A DNA stretch of 64,000 nt, from assembly GCA_019187495.1 (NCBI GenBank), contig JABAQN010000001.1, forward strand, positions 16,437-80,436, read 5' to 3'. Made by a program: the position numbers and the translations under genes. The stretch's first letter is position 1. Each line of letters starts with the position of its first letter. The notes under the pieces are model-generated. The model made no database searches, was not told where the DNA came from, and saw only the letters and a list, made by a program, of their open reading frames with translations. This DNA is from Steroidobacteraceae bacterium (GTDB lineage: Bacteria > Pseudomonadota > Gammaproteobacteria > Steroidobacterales > Steroidobacteraceae). Shown here piece by piece: positions 15,823-23,570 of this stretch.

Positions 15823-16157
15823 ACTCTTCTCTCCGGCATTTCGAGATATTGCAGCTTGGCTTCGACGCGATCCCAATCCGCGGCGTCGTCGGGCGCCTCA
15901 CCCTTGTGCGTGATCACGGGCCACACCGTTGCGAGTTCGCGGTTCAGCGCCACGAACTGCATCATGGCAGGTTGCAGGTCGTCTTCGGCGGCGATGGCAT
16001 TGACCGGACATTCGGGCACGCAGAGCGTGCAGTCAATACATTCGACCGGGTCGATGACGAGGAAATTCGGCCCGGCGTGGAAACAGTCGACCGGACAGAC
16101 CTCGACGCAGTGCTGGTACTTGCAGCGGATGCAGCCTTCGGTCACGACATGGGTCAT
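15819..16157 (-). CDS. fdxA: 7Fe-8S ferredoxin, FdxA family
   Basis: A 112-residue ferredoxin of the Azotobacter FdI/FdxA type. Cysteines at 9, 12, 17, 21 and 25 (GCIRCKYQHCVEVCPVDCF) and at 40, 43, 46 and 50 (CIDCTLCVPECP) supply one [3Fe-4S] and one [4Fe-4S] cluster. The C-terminal tail of about 55 residues is normal for this group. It is a low-potential electron carrier in the cytosol. The stop overlaps the start of the membrane-protein gene (ATGA), so the two are translationally coupled. It is preceded by 125 bp without a gene, which probably hold the operon promoter; no strong -35/-10 pair stands out. Confidence 0.93.
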   Translation of the reverse strand: MTHVVTEGCIRCKYQHCVEVCPVDCFHAGPNFLVIDPVECIDCTLCVPECPVNAIAAEDDLQPAMMQFVALNRELATVWPVITHKGEAPDDAADWDRVEAKLQYLEMPERRV

Positions 16158-16282
16158 CAGGGCCCTCCTTGGCGCCGAAGTCTAGGCAGTGGGCGCGACG
16201 CCGTGTGTCAACGGCGCGTCAACGTGCGACCAGCGCCCGGGGCGACGTGGGTGTGTCCGCCTGTCGGTTGGCGTCCGCCCGT

Positions 16283-17638
16283 CTAGGTGAGATCGGCAGC
16301 CGGCAGGTGCACGTCGAGTGCGAGGCCGCCTTGGGCGCGGCGCCGGGCGACGACGCTGCCGCCGTGCATCGCGAAGACCCGCCGTGCGATCGCGAGCCCC
16401 AGGCCCGTGCCGGTCCCCGGGCCGGTCGCTCCCGGCACGCGAAACCAGGGCTCGAAAATGCGTTCGAGCAATTCCTCCGGCACACCGGGCCCCGCATCGA
16501 GCACTTCCACCCGGATCTGCGCGCCGGCGGTCGCGACGATGGCGACGATCCCGCCGGTGGCGCAGTGGCGCACCGCGTTGCGCACGAGATTCTCGAACGC
16601 GCTGTGCAGCAGGTCGGGATCGCCGACGACCCGCAGCCCCGAAGGGGCGTGCAGCTCGACGCGCACCCCGCGACTGTCGGCCTCGACGCGCGCGTCCTCG
16701 GTGATTTCCCGCAGCACTTCTTCGAGGCGCACGAGGCGCCGCGCGATCGATGCCGAATCCTCGAGGCGCGAGTAGCGCAGGATGTCGCCGATCAGCGCGT
16801 CCATGCGGCGGATTTCGCGCTCGATCCGCTCGCGATCGAGCGCATCGAGGCCGCCGCGATGCGCGGACAGCACGATCGCCGCCTGCAGTCGCGTCAGCGG
16901 CGAGCGCAGCTCGTGCGAGACGTCGCGCAACAGGCGCTGGCGATGCTCGAGCAGGCGTTCGAGGCGATCGGCCATCGCGTTGAAGTCGGTCGCGAGCGCG
17001 CCGAGTTCGTCGGAGCGCGCGGTGATGCGCGCCGGCACGCGCGCTTCGGCGTGGCCGGAGGCGAGGCCGCGCACCGCGAGCTGCAGCTCGGTGATCGGGC
17101 GTGTCAGGGCGCGTGCGACGAACCACGCGGCAGCCGCGATCACGAGCAGCGCGACGCCGAGCAGTGCGAGAGTCGTCGAACTGCTGCCCCAGGGGCCCAC
17201 GTTGCGCGGCATCACGAACATCGACAGCACCGGTCCGTCGCGGCCGATCAGTTGCGGCGCGAGCACCGTGGGCCGGTAGTTTGCGGGGTGCGAATCGGCT
17301 CCGTGCGCCGCGATGGCGCGCATCATGCGCGCGGCCCAGCCGGGCAGAGGGCGTCCGAGCACTTCCGAACCGTCGGGCGCGACGATGTAGACGGTCACGT
17401 CCTGCGGCAGGCCCTGGCGCGCATGCCCGAGCCAGTCGCGCAGTCCTTCCATGCCGCCGCTCGCGTAGGCATCGGCAGCCTCGCGGCCGAGCGGACTCTG
17501 GCGCGCATGCACGTAGCCTTCGAGTTCGCGCGTCACGAGCAGGACCGTGGTGAGAAGCGCGAGCGCGATGAACAGCACGATCGCCGCGGCGACGGTGAGG
17601 AAGAGCCGCCAGTAAAGCGGGGAGCCCGGCGGGCGCAT
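16283..17638 (-). CDS. Sensor histidine kinase, CpxA/RstB-like
   Basis: A 451-residue inner-membrane kinase. The first membrane helix is at about residues 13-36, followed by a periplasmic sensor of about 110 residues. A second helix is at about 155-178, then a HAMP linker (ALTRPITELQLAV). The dimerisation domain carries the phospho-acceptor His242 in DVSHELRSPLTRL, and the ATP-binding domain has the N box (ENLVRNAVRH), DAGPGVP and GTGLGLAIARR motifs. It is coupled to the response-regulator gene by a TGATG overlap. The periplasmic part (DVTVYIVAPDGSEVLGRPLPGWA) resembles CpxA-type sensors of Pseudomonas-like bacteria. The signal is unknown. Confidence 0.92.
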   Translation of the reverse strand: MRPPGSPLYWRLFLTVAAAIVLFIALALLTTVLLVTRELEGYVHARQSPLGREAADAYASGGMEGLRDWLGHARQGLPQDVTVYIVAPDGSEVLGRPLPGWAARMMRAIAAHGADSHPANYRPTVLAPQLIGRDGPVLSMFVMPRNVGPWGSSSTTLALLGVALLVIAAAAWFVARALTRPITELQLAVRGLASGHAEARVPARITARSDELGALATDFNAMADRLERLLEHRQRLLRDVSHELRSPLTRLQAAIVLSAHRGGLDALDRERIEREIRRMDALIGDILRYSRLEDSASIARRLVRLEEVLREITEDARVEADSRGVRVELHAPSGLRVVGDPDLLHSAFENLVRNAVRHCATGGIVAIVATAGAQIRVEVLDAGPGVPEELLERIFEPWFRVPGATGPGTGTGLGLAIARRVFAMHGGSVVARRRAQGGLALDVHLPAADLT

Positions 17639-18351
17639 CAAGCCTGCTCCCCGCCTTCGTCGAGCACGTAGCCGTGGCCGCGCACACCACGGATCCGCGG
17701 GTTGTCGACCCGTGCCTCGGCGAACTTGCGTCGCAGCTTGCTCATGATCGTGTCGATGCTGCGATCATACGGTTCGAGCGGCCGCTGCAGCGCATAGTCC
17801 GTGAGTTCGGCGCGCGACAGCACTTCGCCCTGCCGGCGCATCAGCACTTCGACGACACGGAGTTCGGCGGGCGTGAGCGCGACGAGCCGGCCGCCCGCAT
17901 GCAGCTCGAAGCGCCTGAGATCGAGCCGCAGCGTGCCGGTTGTCAATTCGCCCGGCGCAGCCTCCGCCACCCGGGCCGGTGCGCGCTTCAGGATCGCGCG
18001 GATGCGCGCCAGCAGTTCGAGCGGGTTGAAGGGTTTCGCGAGATAGTCGTCCGCGCCGCCGGTGAGGCCGGCGATGCGCTCCGAATCCGTGCCGCGCGCG
18101 GTCAGCATGATCACCGGCAGTTCCGAACGCTGCCGCAGCCTCGCCAGCACCTCGAAGCCGTTGATCGCGGGCAGCATCACGTCGAGCACCACGAGATCCG
18201 GCGGATCGGTGTCGATCCTCGCGAGTGCCGCCTCGCCGCTGCCGGCGGTTGCGACCTCGAACCCGTGCAGTTGCAGGATTTCGCCGAGCAGCGTCGCGAG
18301 GCTCGCATCGTCATCGACGAGCAGGATCCGGGGCGGCGGTTGTGCGGTCAT
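17638..18351 (-). CDS. OmpR-family response regulator (CpxR/RstA-like)
   Basis: A 237-residue regulator. The receiver domain has the acidic pocket LVDDDAS, the phospho-acceptor Asp57 in VVLDVMLP, and Lys in DYLAKPFNPLELLARI. The C-terminal winged helix begins GTLRLDLRRFELHAGG and ends with DTIMSKLRRKF and IRGVRGHGYVL. It should bind direct repeats when phosphorylated by the kinase encoded immediately downstream. The start at 18351 fits the receiver N-terminus (MTAQPPPRILLVDDD). The divergent LOG gene begins 90 bp away, so this short gap contains both promoters. Confidence 0.94.
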   Translation of the reverse strand: MTAQPPPRILLVDDDASLATLLGEILQLHGFEVATAGSGEAALARIDTDPPDLVVLDVMLPAINGFEVLARLRQRSELPVIMLTARGTDSERIAGLTGGADDYLAKPFNPLELLARIRAILKRAPARVAEAAPGELTTGTLRLDLRRFELHAGGRLVALTPAELRVVEVLMRRQGEVLSRAELTDYALQRPLEPYDRSIDTIMSKLRRKFAEARVDNPRIRGVRGHGYVLDEGGEQA

Positions 18352-18441
18352 CGGTCGCCGAGAATACGGTACGGGACGGAATCGATACAGACGCCGCACG
18401 GCGCACTCGCCAAGCACGCGCGCGCGCGATATCGTCCGTGG

Positions 18442-19227
18442 ATGCAGCGAGTGGATGCCGGTACACCGTCGAATGCGGCGCAGATGCAGTCGCCGTCCTA
18501 CCGGCTCGCGGCGCTCGACCAGGATTACCTGCTCGGCGACTCGATGCGCGGCGTGCGGTTCCAGCTCGAGTATTCCAAGGCCGAGGAAGTATTGCGCCGC
18601 TGGCATGTGCGCTCGACGATCGTCGTGTTCGGCAGCGCGCGGGCGCGCGAGCACGATCCGGGCCGGTCCGGTGCGTGGTACGCGGAGGCACGACGTTTCG
18701 GCCGTCTCGCGTCGGAGCGCGGCGGGGCGCTGCGCACCGATGGCCTGCTGCGGGACAATGTGATCGCCACCGGCGGTGGTCCGGGCATCATGGCGGCGGC
18801 GAATCGCGGCGCGACCGAGGCGGGCGCACCGTCGATCGGGTTCAACATCACGCTGCCGCAGGAACAGGAGCCGAACCCGTACACGACACCGGAGCTCACG
18901 TTCCGGTTCCACTATTTCGCGATGCGCAAGATGCACCTCGCGATGCGCGCGAACGCGCTCGTCGTGTTCCCGGGCGGATTCGGCACGCTCGACGAACTGT
19001 TCGAGATCCTGACGCTGCAGCAGACGCGCAAGGCGCCGCGCATCCCGACGGTGCTGGTCGATCGCGAGTACTGGTCGGCGGTGATCGATTTCGGGGCGCT
19101 CGTCGCGCGCGGCATGGTGGACAGCGCGGATCTCGCGCTCTTCCGCTACGCCGATGGCGCCGAGGAGGCGTGGGCGCACCTGCAGGTGAGCCGCGCGATC
19201 AACGGCGGCCGATCCGCGGCCGAATGA
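18442..19227 (+). CDS. LOG family protein (larger type)
   Basis: A 261-residue protein of the lysine-decarboxylase-like/LOG superfamily. It has STIVVFGSARAREHDPG, the nucleotide site IATGGGPGIMAAANRGATEAG, and the signature FPGGFGTLDELFEILTLQQT, followed by PTVLVDREYW. It is longer at the N-terminus than the 180-residue LOG protein at 8311. This larger subgroup has been proposed to be nucleotide phosphoribohydrolases or ribosyl hydrolases; its substrate is uncertain. The ATG at 18442 is used, and 18484 (MQSPSYRL) is an equally possible start. The MarC-type gene follows after 4 bp, an operon arrangement with no evident functional reason. Confidence 0.85.
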   Translation: MQRVDAGTPSNAAQMQSPSYRLAALDQDYLLGDSMRGVRFQLEYSKAEEVLRRWHVRSTIVVFGSARAREHDPGRSGAWYAEARRFGRLASERGGALRTDGLLRDNVIATGGGPGIMAAANRGATEAGAPSIGFNITLPQEQEPNPYTTPELTFRFHYFAMRKMHLAMRANALVVFPGGFGTLDELFEILTLQQTRKAPRIPTVLVDREYWSAVIDFGALVARGMVDSADLALFRYADGAEEAWAHLQVSRAINGGRSAAE

Positions 19228-19231
19228 CGCC

Positions 19232-19888
19232 ATGGGATTTTTCCTGATCGCGTTCCCCGCGCTCTTTTCGATCATCAATCCGATCGGCAGCAGCTTCGTG
19301 TTCCTGTCGCTGACGCGCCAGTATCCGCCGCAGATGCGCGCCCAGCTCGCGCGCTGGGTGGCAATCTACGGCTTCGCCATCGTCATCGGTTCGGTCTACA
19401 TCGGTGCGCATGTCCTCGGCTTCTTCGGCATTTCGATCCCTGTGCTGCGGGTCGCGGGCGGCATCGTGATTGCGGCGGCGGGCTGGCGCATGCTGAGCGC
19501 GCCCGAAGACGCCGAGCCGAAGCGGGAGCGCGCGGCAGAGGGAAGTGCCGCAGTGCTCGCCGAGCGCGAGACCGTGCGCCGCATTGCGTTCTTCCCGCTC
19601 GCGATGCCGATCACGACGGGCCCCGGCACGATCGCCGTCGCCGTGTCGCTCGGCGCGACGCGACCGAAGGAAATCGGCCTGCTGTTCAACTTCCTCTGGC
19701 AAGTCGCGCTCGCGGCGCTGTGCATCACCGCCGTCATTTATCTGCTGTACCGCTATTCCGATCGGGTGTCGCGGCTGCTCGGGCCGACCGGTACCGTGAT
19801 CATCCAGCGCCTGTCGTCGTTCCTGCTGTTCTGCATCGGCATCCAGGTGTTGTGGAGCGGCGCGAGCGAATTGCTCGGGATTTCGTGA
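19232..19888 (+). CDS. MarC family membrane protein
   Basis: A 218-residue inner-membrane protein with six hydrophobic segments. Family hallmarks are FPALFSIINPIGSSFVFLSLTRQYP at the start, LRVAGGIVIAAAGWRML in the first half, and the matching inverted-repeat motif PLAMPITTGPGTIAVAV in the second. The loop between the halves is charged (EDAEPKRERAAEG). MarC/YchE/YhgN proteins are of unknown function; the old multiple-antibiotic-resistance link was not upheld. It follows the LOG gene by 4 bp and precedes the cyanophycinase fusion by 18 bp. Confidence 0.92.
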   Translation: MGFFLIAFPALFSIINPIGSSFVFLSLTRQYPPQMRAQLARWVAIYGFAIVIGSVYIGAHVLGFFGISIPVLRVAGGIVIAAAGWRMLSAPEDAEPKRERAAEGSAAVLAERETVRRIAFFPLAMPITTGPGTIAVAVSLGATRPKEIGLLFNFLWQVALAALCITAVIYLLYRYSDRVSRLLGPTGTVIIQRLSSFLLFCIGIQVLWSGASELLGIS

Positions 19889-19906
19889 TCCCCCGGAGTA
19901 CGCCAC

Positions 19907-21859
19907 ATGAGACGTCCAGGTTTTCCCGCCTCGATCGGTTTCGCGCTCGCCGCCATGGTGTTGTGCGCCGCGCAGGCGAGCGCGGGCGACTATCGGCATT
20001 ACTTCGTCGGCGATGCGGCGGCGCCGACGCCATCCGCCGTGAGCGGCGGACTCCTGCTGATGGGAGGCGGTGATCGCAATTTCGATGCGTTGCGCTGGTT
20101 CATCGCGAGGGCCGGCCACGGGCATCTCGTCGTGCTGCGCGCCTCGCAAGGACCCGAAGTCGCCGACGAGTTCTATCACGCGGTCGGTGGGCTCGCGTCG
20201 GTCGAGACCTGGGTGTTCACGGGGCGTGCGGCGTCGAACGATCCGAAGATCCTCGCGAGCCTCGCGCGTGCCGACGGCATCTTCATCGCGGGGGGCGACC
20301 AGGCGCGCTACGTGCGCTTCTGGAAGGGCACGCCGGTCGCGGCGGCGCTCGATGCGCATGTCGCGGCGGGCAAGCCGCTCGGCGGGACGAGCGCGGGGCT
20401 CGCGATACTCGGCGAGTACCTCTACGGCGCGATGGACGGCGGCAGTATCCGCTCGCCCGAGGCGCTCGCCGATCCGCTCGGCCCGGCGGTGACGATCGAG
20501 GGCGATTTCCTGCATCTTGCGCTGCTGCGGGGCATTGTCACGGACACTCACTTTCGCGAGCGCGACCGGCTCGGGCGCCTGTTCGCCTTCCTCGCGAAGG
20601 CAGGGCAGTCGAGCGCCGCCGCCGGCAACGCCACCGTGAAGGCGGCGCCTCTCTGGGGCCTCGGTGTCGATGAAAGCGCCGCGCTCGCCGTCGAGCCGGA
20701 CGGCACGGCACGCATCTACGCGACATCGCCCGAAGGCGCGGCGTGGCTCGTGCGCGGTGGATTCGACGAAACGCAACGGCCGGGCGCGCCGCTGCGGCTG
20801 CGCAGGGTGGACGTGACCGGCGTGGGTCATGGCTCGGTGCTGCGCCTGCCCGGGCGGCAGGTCGAGCGGCCGGCATTCCGCCGCGCTTATGCCGTTCGCG
20901 ACGGCAAGCTCGTCGAGCTGCCGCGCTGGTCGTTCGCGATCCACGGCGGCGCAGGCGTGATCGAGCGCTCAAGCCTGTCTGCCGAAGAGGACAGCGCTTA
21001 TCGGGCGGCGCTCGCGGCCGCGCTGCGTGCCGGCGGTGACATCCTCGAACGGGGCGGCAGTGCGCTCGATGCCGTCGAGGCGGCAGTGCGCCTGATGGAA
21101 GACGATCCGCTCTTCAATGCCGGCCGCGGCGCCGTGTTCACGGCCGATGGGCGCAACGAACTCGATGCGGCGATCATGGACGGCGCAACGCTCGAGGCCG
21201 GGGCCGTCGCCGCGGTGACCCGCACGCGCCATCCGGTGAGTCTCGCGCGCGCGGTCATGGAGCGCTCGCCGCACGTGATGCTCGCGGGCGCCGGTGCCGA
21301 CCAGTTTTCGGTCGAACGCGGCCTCGAGCAGGTCGATCCGTCCTGGTTCCGTACCGAGGCGCGCTGGCAGCAGTTGCTGCGCTGGAGGAAAGAACATCAG
21401 GCACAGGCGATGATCGATCCCGCGCACGCGTGGGGCACGGTCGGGGCGGTGGCGCTCGATGCGCAAGGCCACCTCGCCGCGGCGACGTCGACCGGCGGCA
21501 CGACCGGCAAGCGCTGGGGCCGCATTGGTGACTCGCCGATCATCGGCGCCGGCACTTATGCACGGGATGGCGCCTGCGCCGTGTCGGCGACCGGGACCGG
21601 CGAGTACTTCATCCGCGACAGCGCGGCTCGCCAGGTCTGCGACCGCGTGAGCTTCGGCGGGCAGGAACTGGCTGCCGCCGCACGCGACACGATCATGTCC
21701 GTCGGCGCGATCGGCGGCGACGGCGGATTGATCGCGATGGGCCCGGAAGGCGAGCCCGCATTCGCGATCAACGACGCGGGGATGTACCGCGGCCGGATCG
21801 CCGCGGGCGAGCCGGCGCGCACCGCGATCTATGCCGACGAGACGTTCGCGGATCGCTGA
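19907..21859 (+). CDS. Secreted cyanophycinase-isoaspartyl peptidase/asparaginase fusion
   Basis: A 650-residue two-enzyme protein. A signal peptide (cleavage after AQASA) directs it to the periplasm or outside. Residues about 45-310 form a peptidase S51 cyanophycinase domain with nucleophile Ser162 in LGGTSAGLAIL and the family motif VTDTHFRERDRLGRL. Residues about 342-645 form an Ntn-hydrolase domain of plant-type asparaginase/isoaspartyl peptidase. This has FAIHGGAG, NAGRGAVF, the autocleavage/catalytic Thr511 in WGTVGAVALD, and AAATSTGG. The first domain would cut cyanophycin to beta-Asp-Arg dipeptides and the second would split these to Asp and Arg. Self-cleavage before Thr511 is expected. 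The dipeptide role is inferred from the pairing; a general isoaspartyl-peptide scavenger is the alternative. Confidence 0.88.
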   Translation: MRRPGFPASIGFALAAMVLCAAQASAGDYRHYFVGDAAAPTPSAVSGGLLLMGGGDRNFDALRWFIARAGHGHLVVLRASQGPEVADEFYHAVGGLASVETWVFTGRAASNDPKILASLARADGIFIAGGDQARYVRFWKGTPVAAALDAHVAAGKPLGGTSAGLAILGEYLYGAMDGGSIRSPEALADPLGPAVTIEGDFLHLALLRGIVTDTHFRERDRLGRLFAFLAKAGQSSAAAGNATVKAAPLWGLGVDESAALAVEPDGTARIYATSPEGAAWLVRGGFDETQRPGAPLRLRRVDVTGVGHGSVLRLPGRQVERPAFRRAYAVRDGKLVELPRWSFAIHGGAGVIERSSLSAEEDSAYRAALAAALRAGGDILERGGSALDAVEAAVRLMEDDPLFNAGRGAVFTADGRNELDAAIMDGATLEAGAVAAVTRTRHPVSLARAVMERSPHVMLAGAGADQFSVERGLEQVDPSWFRTEARWQQLLRWRKEHQAQAMIDPAHAWGTVGAVALDAQGHLAAATSTGGTTGKRWGRIGDSPIIGAGTYARDGACAVSATGTGEYFIRDSAARQVCDRVSFGGQELAAAARDTIMSVGAIGGDGGLIAMGPEGEPAFAINDAGMYRGRIAAGEPARTAIYADETFADR

Positions 21860-21895
21860 AGGCGAAATCCGCCCGCGGGGTTCGCCAGCGCGTCG

Positions 21896-23125
21896 TCAGC
21901 CGCCTGACGGTTTGCCGGGCTTGCGCGCCTCCGCATACGCACGGGCGAACGCCTCGACGAACACGTGCGGCAGCTGGTTGTCCGGCATTTCGGTGATATT
22001 GCGGTAGAAGTCGGCGTACAGATCCCAGTACTGCGCGCGCTGGCTGCCCGTGGGCCTGTTTTTCTTCAGCGCGCGATCGAAGCGGCTCTCGAGTTCGCTC
22101 GGATCGAGGCGGTCGATGAACTCGATGAACGCGGCGCGGAGTGCGATACCGGCCGCCTTCTCGTGTCCGCGGGCGTCCTCGAAGCGCTCGCGCAGCCACT
22201 GCACGGCGTCGATGCGACGGCTGTCGTGGCTCGCGAGCACACTCGTCACGAGATCGTCGACGGCGCCGCGATCGAGCGGGAACGGTTCATCGGCGGCGGA
22301 CGAAGGCAACTCGATCCGGTAGTTGTTGCGGACTTCGTGGTGGTGCCGGCTCAGGTCCTTGAGGCCGAGCAGGGCCTCGCGGAACATCTGCCCCGCAAGA
22401 TGCAGCATGCGGGTCTGCGCGTCCGTGGGTAGCCGGTCCGGATCGATGCCGGCGCCGCGGCAGAAGGCCGCGAGGCCGCTCTGCACGTCGAAGAGCGCGG
22501 CGGGCTGCACCGCTTCGCGCGCCCGTGCCGCGCGTGCCAGGCGCTCCATGCGACGCGACACCTTCTCGGCCTCGGCCTGGCGCGCGATGTTCGAATCGTG
22601 CAGCGGATCGAGCGGCGTCGCGACCGCCTGTCCGAACGCGTTGACCGCGCGGAAGCTGTCGCTCGGCGCGGGATCCGCGCCGAGGAGCGAGGCCATGTTG
22701 ATCGAGGCGCCGATGTCGCCATCGGTCGCGGCCGGGTCGGCGCGGTGTACGCCGAGCACATCGAGCGCGACGCGGGCGTTGTCGGTCGGCGGAAAATCGG
22801 TGGCGCCGTCGAGCGCGACGAGCAATTCGTACTCGCCGAGGCGGATCAGGTCGCCGTTTGCGAGCACATGGGTGGCATGCTTGCCGATGGGGCGCGACTG
22901 GTCATTGACGTAGGCACCGTTCGTCGAGAGGTCCTCGATCAACCATTGGCCCTTGCGGAAGTGCACGCGCGCATGGCAACTCGATACGTAGCGGAGCGGG
23001 TCTGGCAGCACCCAGTCGTTGTCGGCCGCGCGCCCGATCGTGCCGCCGCCGACGCCGAACACGATCGAACTGCGCTCTCCGAGAGAACGTCGCTGGGGAC
23101 TGACGACACGCAGCCTGAGCGCCAT
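21896..23125 (-). CDS. FHA-domain protein, type VI secretion TagH-like
   Basis: A 409-residue protein (start MALRLRVV). The N-terminal FHA domain (about residues 15-100) has TIGRAADNDWVLPDP, SSCHARVHF and LSTNGAYVND, with the Arg, Ser, His and Asn positions used to bind phosphothreonine. After a variable linker, the C-terminal region (QMFREALLGLKDLSR, DPSELESRFDRALKKN, YWDLYADFYRNITE) matches the TagH/ImpI C-terminal domain of T6SS-associated FHA proteins. In other systems this links the PpkA kinase to secretion activation. No other T6SS gene is in the window. It is divergent from the DUF1820 gene. A start 15 bases upstream (23140) is also possible. Confidence 0.82.
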   Translation of the reverse strand: MALRLRVVSPQRRSLGERSSIVFGVGGGTIGRAADNDWVLPDPLRYVSSCHARVHFRKGQWLIEDLSTNGAYVNDQSRPIGKHATHVLANGDLIRLGEYELLVALDGATDFPPTDNARVALDVLGVHRADPAATDGDIGASINMASLLGADPAPSDSFRAVNAFGQAVATPLDPLHDSNIARQAEAEKVSRRMERLARAARAREAVQPAALFDVQSGLAAFCRGAGIDPDRLPTDAQTRMLHLAGQMFREALLGLKDLSRHHHEVRNNYRIELPSSAADEPFPLDRGAVDDLVTSVLASHDSRRIDAVQWLRERFEDARGHEKAAGIALRAAFIEFIDRLDPSELESRFDRALKKNRPTGSQRAQYWDLYADFYRNITEMPDNQLPHVFVEAFARAYAEARKPGKPSGG

Positions 23126-23171
23126 GTTGAAACGACCCATCGCACAGGCCCGCCGTGGGCCCGTACAGACA

Positions 23172-23177
23172 TATAAT
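23172..23177 (+). promoter_or_regulatory. Possible -10 element for DUF1820/purL
   Basis: A perfect TATAAT hexamer lies 36 bases before the DUF1820 start codon in the divergent gap with the FHA gene. No recognisable -35 occurs at the right spacing, so the call rests on the -10 and its position alone. Confidence 0.4.
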
Positions 23178-23213
23178 GGAGCGCTTAAATTAACAAGCGA
23201 CCCCCGTTTCCCG

Positions 23214-23558
23214 ATGGCAGCCAGTCACATTTTCAAGGTCATGTTTGTCAACCAGGGCAAGGTCTACGAGGTCTATGCCCGCAAGGTCCAGCATGGAAAT
23301 CTCTTTGGATTCATAGAGATAGAAGAGCTCATCTTCGGTGAGCGCTCGTCCGTGGTGCTGGACCCGGCCGAGGAGCGGGTGAAGGGCGAGTTCGAGGGGG
23401 TCAAGCGCACCTGGCTGCCGCTGCACTCGGTGCTCCGGGTGGACGAAGTGCGCAAGCAGGGCGTCAGCAAGATCACCGCCTACGAAGGCGGAAACATCGC
23501 GCAGTTTCCCGGTCCGATCTATTCCCCACCACCCGGCAGCGAGGGACCGCGCAAGTAG
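23214..23558 (+). CDS. DUF1820 family protein
   Basis: A 114-residue cytosolic protein starting MAASHIFKVMFVNQGKVYEVYAR. The blocks YEVYARKVQHGNLFGFIEIEELIFGE, VVLDPAEERVKGEF and VKRTWLPLHSVLRVDEVRKQG are those of DUF1820, a small family widespread in gammaproteobacteria. Its function is unknown; the compact beta-rich layout and the RVDEV segment near the end are typical. The ATG at 23214 begins the conserved region. purL follows after 12 bp, so the two are likely cotranscribed. The C-terminal tail is Pro/Gly-rich and probably disordered. Confidence 0.88.
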   Translation: MAASHIFKVMFVNQGKVYEVYARKVQHGNLFGFIEIEELIFGERSSVVLDPAEERVKGEFEGVKRTWLPLHSVLRVDEVRKQGVSKITAYEGGNIAQFPGPIYSPPPGSEGPRK

Positions 23559-23570
23559 GTCGCTCGCACG

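Noticed and set aside
18352..18441. CpxR-like direct repeats in the divergent gap between the response regulator and LOG genes
   Set aside because: No two copies of a GTAAA-type half-site with the right spacing could be found; the gap is mainly alternating CG sequence.
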